Source: Paenibacillus swuensis
Lineage (GTDB): Bacteria > Bacillota > Bacilli > Paenibacillales > DY6
Assembly (NCBI RefSeq): GCF_001644605.1
Contig: NZ_CP011388.1
Span: 3,252,501-3,316,500, forward strand
Reading direction: 5' to 3'
Length of the DNA stretch: 64,000 nt
In this document: piece by piece, positions 8,496-16,406 of the stretch
How the letters are laid out: every line of letters starts with the position of its first letter
How positions within the stretch are numbered: position 1 is the stretch's first letter
Notes under the pieces: model-generated
What the model saw: only the letters and a program-made list of their open reading frames with translations
Told to the model about the DNA's origin: nothing
The model's database searches: none
Made by a program: the position numbers and the translations under genes

Positions 8496-9628
8496 CCGCA
8501 CTATTAACAGTTCAATTGATGTTCGTCATATGGAACACGGCTCAATTTCCTAAGGCGGTCCTTCCGGACTCGAATAGTCCTGTGCAAACCGTTCACTCCG
8601 GGCAGGAGAGGATGACTAAAGTTTCGATATTAATTCCGGCCAGGGATGAGGAACGGAACATCGATTCATGTTTACGTTCCGTATCTCAACAACGAGCGGA
8701 AGGATTGGATTATGAAATTATTGTTCTTAATGACCGATCCTCGGACAAAACAGGTACGATTGCCGAGGAATACGCGAGAAAGTTTTCCCGAATCCGGGTG
8801 TTGGAAGGACGGGAGCCCGCGGCTGGTTGGACGGGGAAGTCTTACGCCTGCCATCAGTTAGCGGAAGAGGCTACGGGGGACATCCTGTTCTTTATGGACG
8901 CGGATGCGAGATTAGAGCCGGGTGCTTTATCCGCGCTCACGGCATTCGCAACCCGTCAAGGCAGCGGTATCGTGTCCGGGTTTCCCCGTCAGGAAACTGA
9001 AACACTCATCGAGAAGTTGGTGGTGCCCATGATGATGTACACCATCTCTTGTCACCTGCCTGTCGCCCTTGTTCACGGGACGCATGATCCGAAATTCGCC
9101 GCCGCACATGGAGCGGCTTTACTTATTCATAGGGACACGTATAGAGATATAGGCGGTCATGCGGCTGTCCGGAGCGACTTGGTCGACGATATGGCTATAG
9201 TTCGCAAGGCCAAAGAGGGCAAACATCCGGTGTCTTTAATCGAGATGTATTCGTGGGTAAGGATGCGCATGTATCGGAACGGATCGGAAGTATGGAACGG
9301 ATATAAGAAGAACCTGTTTCCGGGTGTAGGCCGCAACCCAGTGATTATGGCCGGTATTTTAAGCATATATACGATCCTGTATCTCGTCCCGCCACTGATG
9401 CTTCTTCCGGCCTTGTTCTTTGCGAACGATTGGATTATCCCGGCAATTCTCTCGAGCGTACTCGCAATGTTGACCAAAAGTTATTCCGACCGCAAGAACG
9501 GTTTATCCGGGTATTTGGGATTGGCTATTGCTTTGAGTGCGGGAATACTGATCTGTATTGCCCTCGACTCCTGGCTTAGCAGCGGTTCAGGCAAAGGTTA
9601 TGAGTGGAAGGGGCGGAGGTACCTATGA
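8471..9628 (+). CDS. Family 2 glycosyltransferase (CrtQ/CruG-like)
   Basis: Membrane-anchored GT2 enzyme of 385 residues: an N-terminal membrane helix, then the GT-A fold opening VSILIPARDEERN (51-63), the metal-binding DAD at 143-145 and a motif GWTGKSYACHQL typical of CrtQ/CruG-type enzymes, ending in several membrane helices. It would transfer a sugar to a hydroxyl or carboxyl of the carotenoid. The start at 8471 (ATG) is preferred over a GTG at 8459 that falls on the likely ribosome site; either start lies inside the preceding gene. Its stop overlaps the next start (ATGA). Confidence 0.83.
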   Translation: MESFLWVITALLTVQLMFVIWNTAQFPKAVLPDSNSPVQTVHSGQERMTKVSILIPARDEERNIDSCLRSVSQQRAEGLDYEIIVLNDRSSDKTGTIAEEYARKFSRIRVLEGREPAAGWTGKSYACHQLAEEATGDILFFMDADARLEPGALSALTAFATRQGSGIVSGFPRQETETLIEKLVVPMMMYTISCHLPVALVHGTHDPKFAAAHGAALLIHRDTYRDIGGHAAVRSDLVDDMAIVRKAKEGKHPVSLIEMYSWVRMRMYRNGSEVWNGYKKNLFPGVGRNPVIMAGILSIYTILYLVPPLMLLPALFFANDWIIPAILSSVLAMLTKSYSDRKNGLSGYLGLAIALSAGILICIALDSWLSSGSGKGYEWKGRRYL

Positions 9629-11133
9629 AGTATTCCTCAGACTCAAGAGTGGCAATTATCGGCGGGGGCCTTGGCGGTTTGGCATGCGCCATTCGATTGG
9701 CCGCATCGGGTTGCAAGGTCACCGTCTGTGAGCAGCAGCCCGAGCTTGGCGGAAAATTGCAGCGTGTACAGGATGCGGGTTATCGGTTTGACCGCGGACC
9801 CAGCACAATTACGATGTTGGATTCATTTCGCAGTGTATTTACATCCGCAGGGAAGCAAATGGACGAATATTTGACCTTTTATCCCATTCATCCGTTAACT
9901 CGCAACGTATTTGCTGACGGAAGCGTAGTGGATCTGGTGCAAGACCGAGGAGTCATGGAGGAGCAGATTGCCGCATATAGTCCCGAAGACGCCTTGCGAT
10001 ATCGCGGCTTTATGAAGGAGGCCGGCGAATTATACCGGATCGGCGAACAACAATTCATGAGCAAGCTGCTCGTGGACTGGAAGGACAAACTGAGCCTGCC
10101 GCTCGCGGCAAGTCTATTTCGTATACGTCCTTTTACTTCGTTACAATCATTGCTGAGCCGATATTTCCGGCACCCGAATACGCTTGCTCTATTCGGTCGT
10201 TATGCTACCTATGTGGGTTCTTCTCCCTATCAGGCACCTTCAATTTTCACGATGCTCGCATCCCTAGAAGCGGATCGAGGCATCTACGGGGTTTATGGAG
10301 GGACCTACGAAATTGTACGCGCGTTTGCGCGGTTAGCGACGGAGCTGGGTGTCGAGATTCTAACGGATACCAAGGTTCATCGTATTATTGTGGCTGCAGG
10401 GCGGGTTACCGGTCTTGAAACAAATCGCGGGGAAATTCAATCGGACATTGTAGTTGCCAATGGGGATGTTCTTTCCATTTCTGAGCATTTGTTGTCTCCG
10501 GCGGAACGCCCTTCCATGACTGACAACCGGATTAACAAATATGAGCCCTCCCTGTCAGGTTTCGTAACGCTTCTTGGCATTCAAGATAAGGACCCGCATC
10601 TCCGTCATCATACCGTATTTTACCCTGAAGATTATGAAGCGGAATTCGAAGATATTTTCAAGCGCCGGGTTGCGCCCCGCAAGCCAACCTTATATATTTG
10701 TTGTACATCGGAAACGGAGACAGATACCGCTCCCGAGGGACACAGCTCCTTGTTCGTGTTAGCCAATGCGCCTTATCTCAGCGACCAATGGAACTGGGAG
10801 CGGGAGAAATCGGCTTACGGCGACCTTATCGTTGAGCGGCTGGAGCGTGCGTGCGGACTGCGGGACCTCGCGTCCCGCACACATTTGCGAATGCACTATA
10901 CACCGCAGGATCTGCATCGAGACACTTCGGCTCACCGGGGCGCGATCTATGGAATCTCCTCTAACGGTTCCGCGCAGACTTTCACCAGGCCCTCTAACCG
11001 ATCAAAGGATGTTCGAGGCTTATGGTTTGTCGGCGGAACGACCCATCCCGGCGGGGGAACACCGGTGGTTACGGCATCGGGCCGCATGGTGGCTGAACGT
11101 ATTTTGCGTGATGAAATAGGGTGGAACCACTAA
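9625..11133 (+). CDS. CrtP/CrtNb-type carotenoid oxygenase-like flavoprotein
   Basis: Third FAD-dependent member of the desaturase family, 502 residues. The N-terminal motif VAIIGGGLGGLACAIRL is intact and the C-terminal signature reads GTTHPGGGTPVVTASGRMVAERI, whose GGGTPVV differs from the two CrtN-like paralogues and resembles the terminal-methyl oxidases (CrtP, CrtNb). The likely role is oxidation of a chain end to an aldehyde or acid. GGAGG at 9615-9619 supports the ATG at 9625 over an upstream GTG at 9604. No aldehyde dehydrogenase gene is in the operon. Assignment as oxygenase rather than desaturase is an inference from one motif. Confidence 0.75.
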   Translation: MKYSSDSRVAIIGGGLGGLACAIRLAASGCKVTVCEQQPELGGKLQRVQDAGYRFDRGPSTITMLDSFRSVFTSAGKQMDEYLTFYPIHPLTRNVFADGSVVDLVQDRGVMEEQIAAYSPEDALRYRGFMKEAGELYRIGEQQFMSKLLVDWKDKLSLPLAASLFRIRPFTSLQSLLSRYFRHPNTLALFGRYATYVGSSPYQAPSIFTMLASLEADRGIYGVYGGTYEIVRAFARLATELGVEILTDTKVHRIIVAAGRVTGLETNRGEIQSDIVVANGDVLSISEHLLSPAERPSMTDNRINKYEPSLSGFVTLLGIQDKDPHLRHHTVFYPEDYEAEFEDIFKRRVAPRKPTLYICCTSETETDTAPEGHSSLFVLANAPYLSDQWNWEREKSAYGDLIVERLERACGLRDLASRTHLRMHYTPQDLHRDTSAHRGAIYGISSNGSAQTFTRPSNRSKDVRGLWFVGGTTHPGGGTPVVTASGRMVAERILRDEIGWNH

Positions 11134-11160
11134 ACAAAACATACGGAATTAGGTGCGGAT

Positions 11161-12246
11161 ATGACTTACACAACGCCTGACCCAGCAGAAGCATTAAGGT
11201 TGCTCGGGGAAGGAACCGAGAGACGGAAATCACAACACATCGAAATATGCCTCAACGAGGATGTACAAGGCCGGAACATCACCACAGGCTTGGAACGATA
11301 TCGCTTCGTTCATAACCCTTTGCCGGAGTTGGCGTTCAGCGCTATTTCAACAGAAACGTCCTTCCTTGGAAGGGCGATGCGAGCTCCGCTGGTGGTCTCC
11401 TCCATGACGGGAGGAACGAAGCGGGCTGAACGGATTAACCGCGCCTTAGCGGAAGCGGCGCAGCACCGCGGCTGGGCCATGGGTGTTGGCTCTGTCCGGG
11501 CGGCGGTGGAAAATCAGCAATTGGCGGACACATTTCGTGTTCGCGAATATGCTCCCGATATCCCGATTTTCTCCAACGTCGGCGCGGTGCAGTTAAACTA
11601 CGGCTTCGGCGCGGAGGAGGCCAGGCGTGCGGTTGACCTCGTTCACGCCGATGGATTGGTGCTGCATTTGAATTCCATGCAGGAAGTGTTCCAGCCGGAA
11701 GGCGATACGGATTTCAGCGGCTTGCTTCGCCGGATCGACCGCCTCTGCTCCGTGCTGGAGGTGCCTGTCGGCGTCAAGGAGGTTGGCTGGGGCATCGACG
11801 GCGCGACGGCGCTGAAGCTGCTGGGCGCCGGCGTCCGGTTTATCGACGCGGCGGGCGCCGGCGGCACCTCCTGGAGCCAGGTCGAGAAGCATCGCTCGGG
11901 CGATCCGCTCCGGCAAGCGGCGGCGGAAGCGTTCGCCGGCTGGGGCATCCCCACCGCCGAGAGCGTCCGCGCCGTGCGTGCGGCGGTGCCGCAGGGCACG
12001 TTGATCGCGAGCGGCGGGCTCGCCACAGGCGTGGATGCCGCCAAGTCCATCGCGCTGGGCGCTGATTTGGCGGGCTTTGGCCGTCAGCTGCTGGCGGATG
12101 CGGACGGTCCGGATGCGACAGAGCGGCTCGTACGTCGTTTCGAGCAGACCGAGCTGGAGCTGCGAATCGCGATGTTCGGCATCGGCGTAAGCTGCCTGAA
12201 GGATCTGCGCGGGACGGAACGACTCGTGGCTATCGCGGAAAGATAG
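11161..12246 (+). CDS. fni: Type II isopentenyl-diphosphate isomerase
   Basis: FMN- and NADPH-dependent isomerase interconverting IPP and DMAPP, supplying prenyl precursors. The 361-residue protein shows RKSQHIEICL near the N-terminus, the SSMTGG flavin loop, HLNSMQE and KEVGWGI, and the glycine-rich AGAGGTSW of the TIM-barrel. It lies 27 bases after the last carotenoid flavoprotein gene and so closes the operon. The second half (about 11740-12060) is visibly richer in G and C than the neighbouring genes. Family assignment is firm. Confidence 0.95.
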   Translation: MTYTTPDPAEALRLLGEGTERRKSQHIEICLNEDVQGRNITTGLERYRFVHNPLPELAFSAISTETSFLGRAMRAPLVVSSMTGGTKRAERINRALAEAAQHRGWAMGVGSVRAAVENQQLADTFRVREYAPDIPIFSNVGAVQLNYGFGAEEARRAVDLVHADGLVLHLNSMQEVFQPEGDTDFSGLLRRIDRLCSVLEVPVGVKEVGWGIDGATALKLLGAGVRFIDAAGAGGTSWSQVEKHRSGDPLRQAAAEAFAGWGIPTAESVRAVRAAVPQGTLIASGGLATGVDAAKSIALGADLAGFGRQLLADADGPDATERLVRRFEQTELELRIAMFGIGVSCLKDLRGTERLVAIAER

Positions 12247-12321
12247 GCGGATGTACGCGTTACAGGGCGAGGGCGGAAGCATACACTATCTTAAATCCGA
12301 ATGGATAGGAGCCTAACGCGT

Positions 12322-12408
12322 ATGACTATGAAACACGAGACGCCTGTGGTCGTCATCCTGGTGCTATTCATCCTGTTAATTATGTTGTTGCTCGTTTTCG
12401 GTATATAA
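12322..12408 (+). CDS. YjcZ-like single-span sporulation peptide (28 aa)
   Basis: A 28-residue reading frame begins MTMKHETPVVVIL and continues as one uninterrupted hydrophobic span ending LLLVFGI. AGGAG at 12307-12311 gives a 10-base spacing. This layout matches the very short YjcZ/SscA-type peptides common in endospore formers, though the usual glycine/tyrosine-rich head is replaced by a charged one. A terminator follows. A CATACACT at 12290-12297 resembles the -10 box of sigma-E-type promoters but no convincing -35 was found. It sits just before the spoVA operon. Confidence 0.6.
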   Translation: MTMKHETPVVVILVLFILLIMLLLVFGI

Positions 12409-12432
12409 ACCGTAAATAAACCGTAGTTGAAG

Positions 12433-12460
12433 GCCATGCCGTTAAGGTATGGCTCTTTTT
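12433..12460 (+). terminator. Rho-independent terminator
   Basis: GCCATGCC (12433-12440) pairs with GGTATGGC (12446-12453), one G-T pair, followed by TCTTTTT. It ends the small peptide gene and possibly the carotenoid operon. Confidence 0.75.
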
Positions 12461-12540
12461 CATGTTCACCTGTAACATTATTCATAACATTACGCTTGAT
12501 GGCAAATACTGAAGAGACAGTTATCTGAAAGGAAGTTCTG

Positions 12541-13440
12541 ATGGTGTCAGATGAGCTGAATATTTTGATTCGGGCATTGGGATCCATCTTCTCATTGTTT
12601 ATACTTACCCGGATTCTAGGCAAAAAACAGATTTCACAGCTGACCTTCTTCGAGTACATTACCGGAATCGCTTTAGGCGAATTAGCGGGCATTATGTCTA
12701 CCGACTTGGAATTTTCTTATGTCCACGGGTTCATCGCTTTAAGTGTTTGGGCATTTGTTCCATTAGCTGTAGAGTTGTTAGCACTGAGAAGCAAAACGGT
12801 GCGCAATCTGCTTGAAGGACAAAGCAGGGTATTCATCCGAAACGGTGTGATCCTGAAAGAAAATCTGAAGAAAGAGCGATATAGCAGTGATGAATTATTG
12901 GAGCAGCTGAGGAAGAAAAGTGTGTTTAACGTAGCTGATGTGGAGTTTGCGTTGCTGGAGACCAGCGGCGAATTTAATATTTTGCTCAAAAAAGAGCATC
13001 AGACTCTCACCCCCCATATGTTGGGAATGCATGTCCAGCCGGAGCAAGAACCTCAAACCGTCATTATGGATGGTCAAATTTTAAGGAAAACTTTGGCTCC
13101 GAGGGGAATTACCGAAGAGTGGCTTCTGGGGGAGCTGGATCGTCGTAAAGTATCTAAGGAACAGGTCTATCTTGGACAATTGAATGCCAACAACCGGCTG
13201 TATCTCGATTTATATCATATGAAACCGGATGAAAGTATGGGGGAACTTCCTCAGGTTCGGTTACTGCATGAGCTGCGGTCCTGTACGGAGGCCGTAAACG
13301 CGTATTTAACCGATGCGGGTCAGGGACCGGTCAACGAGGAGTTGCTCCAATTCAGGAGGCAGACCGAGCAATGTATCAAGCTTCTGTTGCGTGATGATCA
13401 TTCCGAAATATCGGAACAAGGGGAATCATCAGAACCTTAA
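12541..13440 (+). CDS. DUF421/YetF-type membrane protein with extra C-terminal domain
   Basis: Membrane protein of 299 residues. The N-terminal half has three hydrophobic spans with the family block LTRILGKKQISQLTFFEYITGIALG, and the middle a cytosolic DUF421 domain including RNGVILKENLKKERYS. The last 50 residues (from about LLHELRSCTEAVN) form an added helical segment with two cysteines. It is directly upstream (16 bases) of spoVAC, so a role in the spore inner membrane is likely. DUF421 proteins joined to a second small domain (2Duf) occur with mobile spoVA operons and affect spore heat resistance; whether this tail is the same domain is not clear. Confidence 0.8.
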   Translation: MVSDELNILIRALGSIFSLFILTRILGKKQISQLTFFEYITGIALGELAGIMSTDLEFSYVHGFIALSVWAFVPLAVELLALRSKTVRNLLEGQSRVFIRNGVILKENLKKERYSSDELLEQLRKKSVFNVADVEFALLETSGEFNILLKKEHQTLTPHMLGMHVQPEQEPQTVIMDGQILRKTLAPRGITEEWLLGELDRRKVSKEQVYLGQLNANNRLYLDLYHMKPDESMGELPQVRLLHELRSCTEAVNAYLTDAGQGPVNEELLQFRRQTEQCIKLLLRDDHSEISEQGESSEP

Positions 13441-13456
13441 GGAAAGCAGGTGAATC

Positions 13457-13927
13457 ATGTCATTTGCAGATAGTAAAGAACAGAAGGATTACCAGAAGTT
13501 CGCCAAAGACAGGGAGCCTTCCCGGCCGGTGGTTCGAAACTGTATCATTGCCTTCTTCGTCGGAGGTATCATTTGCGTATTCGGACAACTGTTAATGGAA
13601 ATGTACCAACATTGGTTTGGCATGAGTGAGGAAGACGCAGGGAGTCCTACCGTGGCTACGTTAATTCTCATTTCCGTTCTTCTTACAGGATTTGGGGTGT
13701 ACGACAAAATCGCGCAATGGGCAGGTGCGGGTACGGGCGTTCCCGTTACAGGCTTCGCCAATGCGATGAGTTCCGCAGCCATTGAACATCGCAGTGAAGG
13801 ACTGGTGCTTGGTGTAGGGGGAAATATGTTCAAGCTGGCAGGTTCCGTCATTGTGTTCGGCACGGTGGCAGCGTTCTTCATTGCTTTAATTTACCTGATC
13901 TTCGGGATTGAGGTGAAGCATACATGA
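13457..13927 (+). CDS. spoVAC: Stage V sporulation protein AC
   Basis: Integral membrane protein of 156 residues, part of the SpoVA channel that imports dipicolinic acid into the developing spore and releases it in germination. Seen are an N-terminal soluble stretch, a first span with GGIICVFGQLLM, and the conserved GAGTGVPVTGFANAMSSAAIEHRSEG. It overlaps spoVAD by four bases. Sigma-G control would be expected in the forespore, but no clear promoter was recognised ahead of the DUF421 gene. Confidence 0.95.
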   Translation: MSFADSKEQKDYQKFAKDREPSRPVVRNCIIAFFVGGIICVFGQLLMEMYQHWFGMSEEDAGSPTVATLILISVLLTGFGVYDKIAQWAGAGTGVPVTGFANAMSSAAIEHRSEGLVLGVGGNMFKLAGSVIVFGTVAAFFIALIYLIFGIEVKHT

Positions 13928-14940
13928 CTCTGGCAGGCAAGCAATCCTGGATGTTCCCCAACCGTCCTGTAATCGTATCTTCCAGCGCGGTTGTCGGGCC
14001 TGATGAAGGCAAAGGACCGCTCGCGGAGGACTTTGATTATATTCAGGATGAGCTTCGTATGGAGAAGAAGAGCTGGGAAACGACTGAGAGACTCTTGCTT
14101 GAGAAAGCGGCAGAGATCGCGGTCTCCAAGGCGGGGCTCACCAATGAGGACATCCAGTTCTATATCGGCGGGGATCTGATGAACCAGATTATATCCAACA
14201 GCTTCGCCGCGCGTACGATGTCGATCCCCTATTTAGGCGTGTTCGGAGCTTGTTCCACCTCCATGGAAAGTCTGGCCTTGGCAGCGCAGTTTGTCGATAG
14301 CGGCGCGGCGCGGCATGTGCTTGCGGGAACGTGCAGCCATAACAGCACGGCTGAGAAGCAGTTTCGTTATCCGACGGAGTACGGCTCCCAGAAACCGCCA
14401 ACGGCGCAATACACGGTAACCGGAGCCGGCGCGGCGATTGTCGCAAGGGAAGGCGAAGGACCTGTTATAACAGCCGCCACCATCGGTAAGGTGGTGGATA
14501 TGGGCATAACCGATCCGTTTAACATGGGTGCGGCTATGGCGCCTGCCGCTGTGGACACCATTACTGCTCATTTCCGTGATACCGGTCGAACTCCGGCTTA
14601 CTATGATCTCATTGTAACCGGAGATTTGGCTAAAGTGGGACATCGAATCGCTTCGGATTTATTTATAGATCAGGGCGTGCCGATGCATGAGACGATTTTC
14701 AATGATTGCGGTCTGATGGTGTTTGACGTTGAGATGCAAGCGGTGCAAGCCGGCGGCAGCGGTTGCGGTTGTTCCGCGGTTGTGACCTACGGCCACATCC
14801 TGAAACGGTTACGTTCCGGAGATCTCAAGCGGGTGCTGGTCGTCGCCACAGGAGCCCTGCTATCTCCCATTTCCGTTCAACAAAAAGAAACGATTCCTTG
14901 TATTGCCCATGCTGTAGCTTTGGAAAGCGGGGTGCATTAA
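13924..14940 (+). CDS. spoVAD: Stage V sporulation protein AD
   Basis: Soluble component of the SpoVA dipicolinate channel, 338 residues, with a thiolase-like fold that binds dipicolinic acid on the inner membrane of the spore. The family block FGACSTSMESLALAAQFVDSGAARHVLAGTCSH is complete, as are ERQ-type TAEKQFRYP and GDLAKVGH. It starts inside the stop of spoVAC and its stop overlaps the start of spoVAEb (TAATG). Confidence 0.96.
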   Translation: MTLAGKQSWMFPNRPVIVSSSAVVGPDEGKGPLAEDFDYIQDELRMEKKSWETTERLLLEKAAEIAVSKAGLTNEDIQFYIGGDLMNQIISNSFAARTMSIPYLGVFGACSTSMESLALAAQFVDSGAARHVLAGTCSHNSTAEKQFRYPTEYGSQKPPTAQYTVTGAGAAIVAREGEGPVITAATIGKVVDMGITDPFNMGAAMAPAAVDTITAHFRDTGRTPAYYDLIVTGDLAKVGHRIASDLFIDQGVPMHETIFNDCGLMVFDVEMQAVQAGGSGCGCSAVVTYGHILKRLRSGDLKRVLVVATGALLSPISVQQKETIPCIAHAVALESGVH

Positions 14941-15290
14941 TGCAATTTCTGTGGGCTTTCTTGGTGGGCGGCGCCATATGCGTCATCGGTCAGCTTCTCA
15001 TGGATGTGTTCAAACGAACACCGGGTCATGCCATGAGTATTCTCGTTGTAGCCGGAGCTGTAGTGGACGGATTAGGTTGGTACGAGCCTCTCGTTAAATT
15101 TGCGGGAGCCGGGGCAACAGTCCCAATTACAAGCTTCGGAAACGCGCTGGTGCACGGAGCGATTACGGAGCTTAACGAAAGCGGATGGATTGGTGTCATT
15201 ACCGGGATATTCAAAATTACGAGCGGGGGTATTTCTTCCGCGATTATCTTCTCCTTCCTGGCGGCGTTGGTATTTAAACCGAAAGGCTGA
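14940..15290 (+). CDS. spoVAEb: Stage V sporulation protein AE (SpoVAEb)
   Basis: Small membrane subunit of the SpoVA channel, 116 residues, with about three spans and the repeated SpoVAC-like pattern GGAICVIGQLLMD and GAGATVPITSFGNALVHGA. An earlier in-frame codon lies inside spoVAD; the ATG at 14940 in the TAATG overlap is the expected coupled start. It ends the operon ahead of a terminator. Confidence 0.93.
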   Translation: MQFLWAFLVGGAICVIGQLLMDVFKRTPGHAMSILVVAGAVVDGLGWYEPLVKFAGAGATVPITSFGNALVHGAITELNESGWIGVITGIFKITSGGISSAIIFSFLAALVFKPKG

Positions 15291-15323
15291 AACCTTTTGC
15301 AACCCAATACGTTAATAATATAT

Positions 15324-15353
15324 GGCCTTCCGGTCTGCGGAGGGTCTTTTTTT
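15324..15353 (+). terminator. Terminator of the spoVA operon
   Basis: GGCCTTCCG pairs with CGGAGGGTC (with wobble pairs) across a GTCTG loop, followed by a run of seven T. Confidence 0.8.
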
Positions 15354-15445
15354 CGTCATACAGATTTTCACAAATTTTCTTGTAAATGATTTATAATAGT
15401 TGCATATGAAACGAATACACTATCTTCCCTGGAGGGACTGTCGTT

Positions 15446-16405
15446 ATGGAATCATCTTATATGGAGAATTATGCAATTCTGCGTAACATTCGCAACGTAT
15501 TACAAACTTGTATTCTTGGCAAAACCGATGAAATCAACATGATGCTGACCGCTTTGCTGGCCGGCGGGCATGTCTTGTTAGAAGATGTGCCTGGCACAGG
15601 TAAGACGGTGCTGGTGAAAGCGTTGGCCAAATCAATTCAAGGGCAATTCAGACGGATTCAATGTAACCCCGATCTGCTTCCTACCGATATTACAGGCGTT
15701 TCCATATATCATCCAAAGCAAGAAACGTTCATTTTCCGGGCGGGCCCGGTCATGACCAACATTCTACTGGCGGACGAAATTAACCGGGCGACAACGAAAA
15801 CCCAATCGGCCTTGTTGGAATCGATGGAGGAGCATAGTGTAACGGTCGATGGCGAGACCTATGAATTGCCTAAGCCGTTCCTATTGTTCGCTACACAAAA
15901 TCCGATTGATTTCGAGGGGACGTACGCATTGCCCGAGGCGCAACTGGATCGGTTTATGGTGAAGCTCAGCTTGGGCTATCCCGATGCCGCTTCCGAGCTC
16001 AAGATGCTTCAATCCCAGCAGCAAACCCATCCCCTGGATCTGGTTAAGGCGGTTACAGACGCTCAGCGTGTGCGTGAAATGCAGGAACAGGTGAAGTCGG
16101 TGCATTTGGATGACGCCGTAGCGGATTATCTTGTGGCTGTCACACGCAGGACCAGGGAGCATCCTTCGGTATTGCTGGGAGCCAGCCCGCGGGCAACCAT
16201 CGCCCTGTTTCATGCCGTGAAGGCGTATGCTTATATACACGAGAGAACCTTCGTGCTGCCCGATGATATTAAGGCGCTGACCCCTTACGTGTTGGGGCAT
16301 CGCCTCATGTTGCATACCGAAGCGCGAATTAACGGCGCAACCGTGGACTCGGTACTGCAGTCGATCCTGGAACAGGTTAAGGTGCCTGTAAGATTGGAGC
16401 GATAG
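15446..16405 (+). CDS. MoxR-family AAA+ ATPase
   Basis: AAA+ chaperone-like ATPase of 319 residues. Walker A is EDVPGTGKTVLVKAL, Walker B is ILLADEINRA, and sensor 1 sits in FATQNPIDFEGTYALPEAQLDRF. MoxR proteins typically act with a von Willebrand/DUF58 partner encoded beside them, as here, to activate or assemble a target. GGAGGG at 15431-15436 gives a 9-base spacing. First gene of a three-gene operon with DUF58 and transglutaminase proteins; the target of this trio is not known. Confidence 0.94.
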   Translation: MESSYMENYAILRNIRNVLQTCILGKTDEINMMLTALLAGGHVLLEDVPGTGKTVLVKALAKSIQGQFRRIQCNPDLLPTDITGVSIYHPKQETFIFRAGPVMTNILLADEINRATTKTQSALLESMEEHSVTVDGETYELPKPFLLFATQNPIDFEGTYALPEAQLDRFMVKLSLGYPDAASELKMLQSQQQTHPLDLVKAVTDAQRVREMQEQVKSVHLDDAVADYLVAVTRRTREHPSVLLGASPRATIALFHAVKAYAYIHERTFVLPDDIKALTPYVLGHRLMLHTEARINGATVDSVLQSILEQVKVPVRLER

Positions 16406-16406
16406 T

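Noticed and set aside
11593-12282. Long open frame (229 codons) on the minus strand opposite fni
   Set aside because: The fni reading is complete and unmistakable; the opposite frame stays open because this stretch is GC-rich, and its product has no recognisable pattern.
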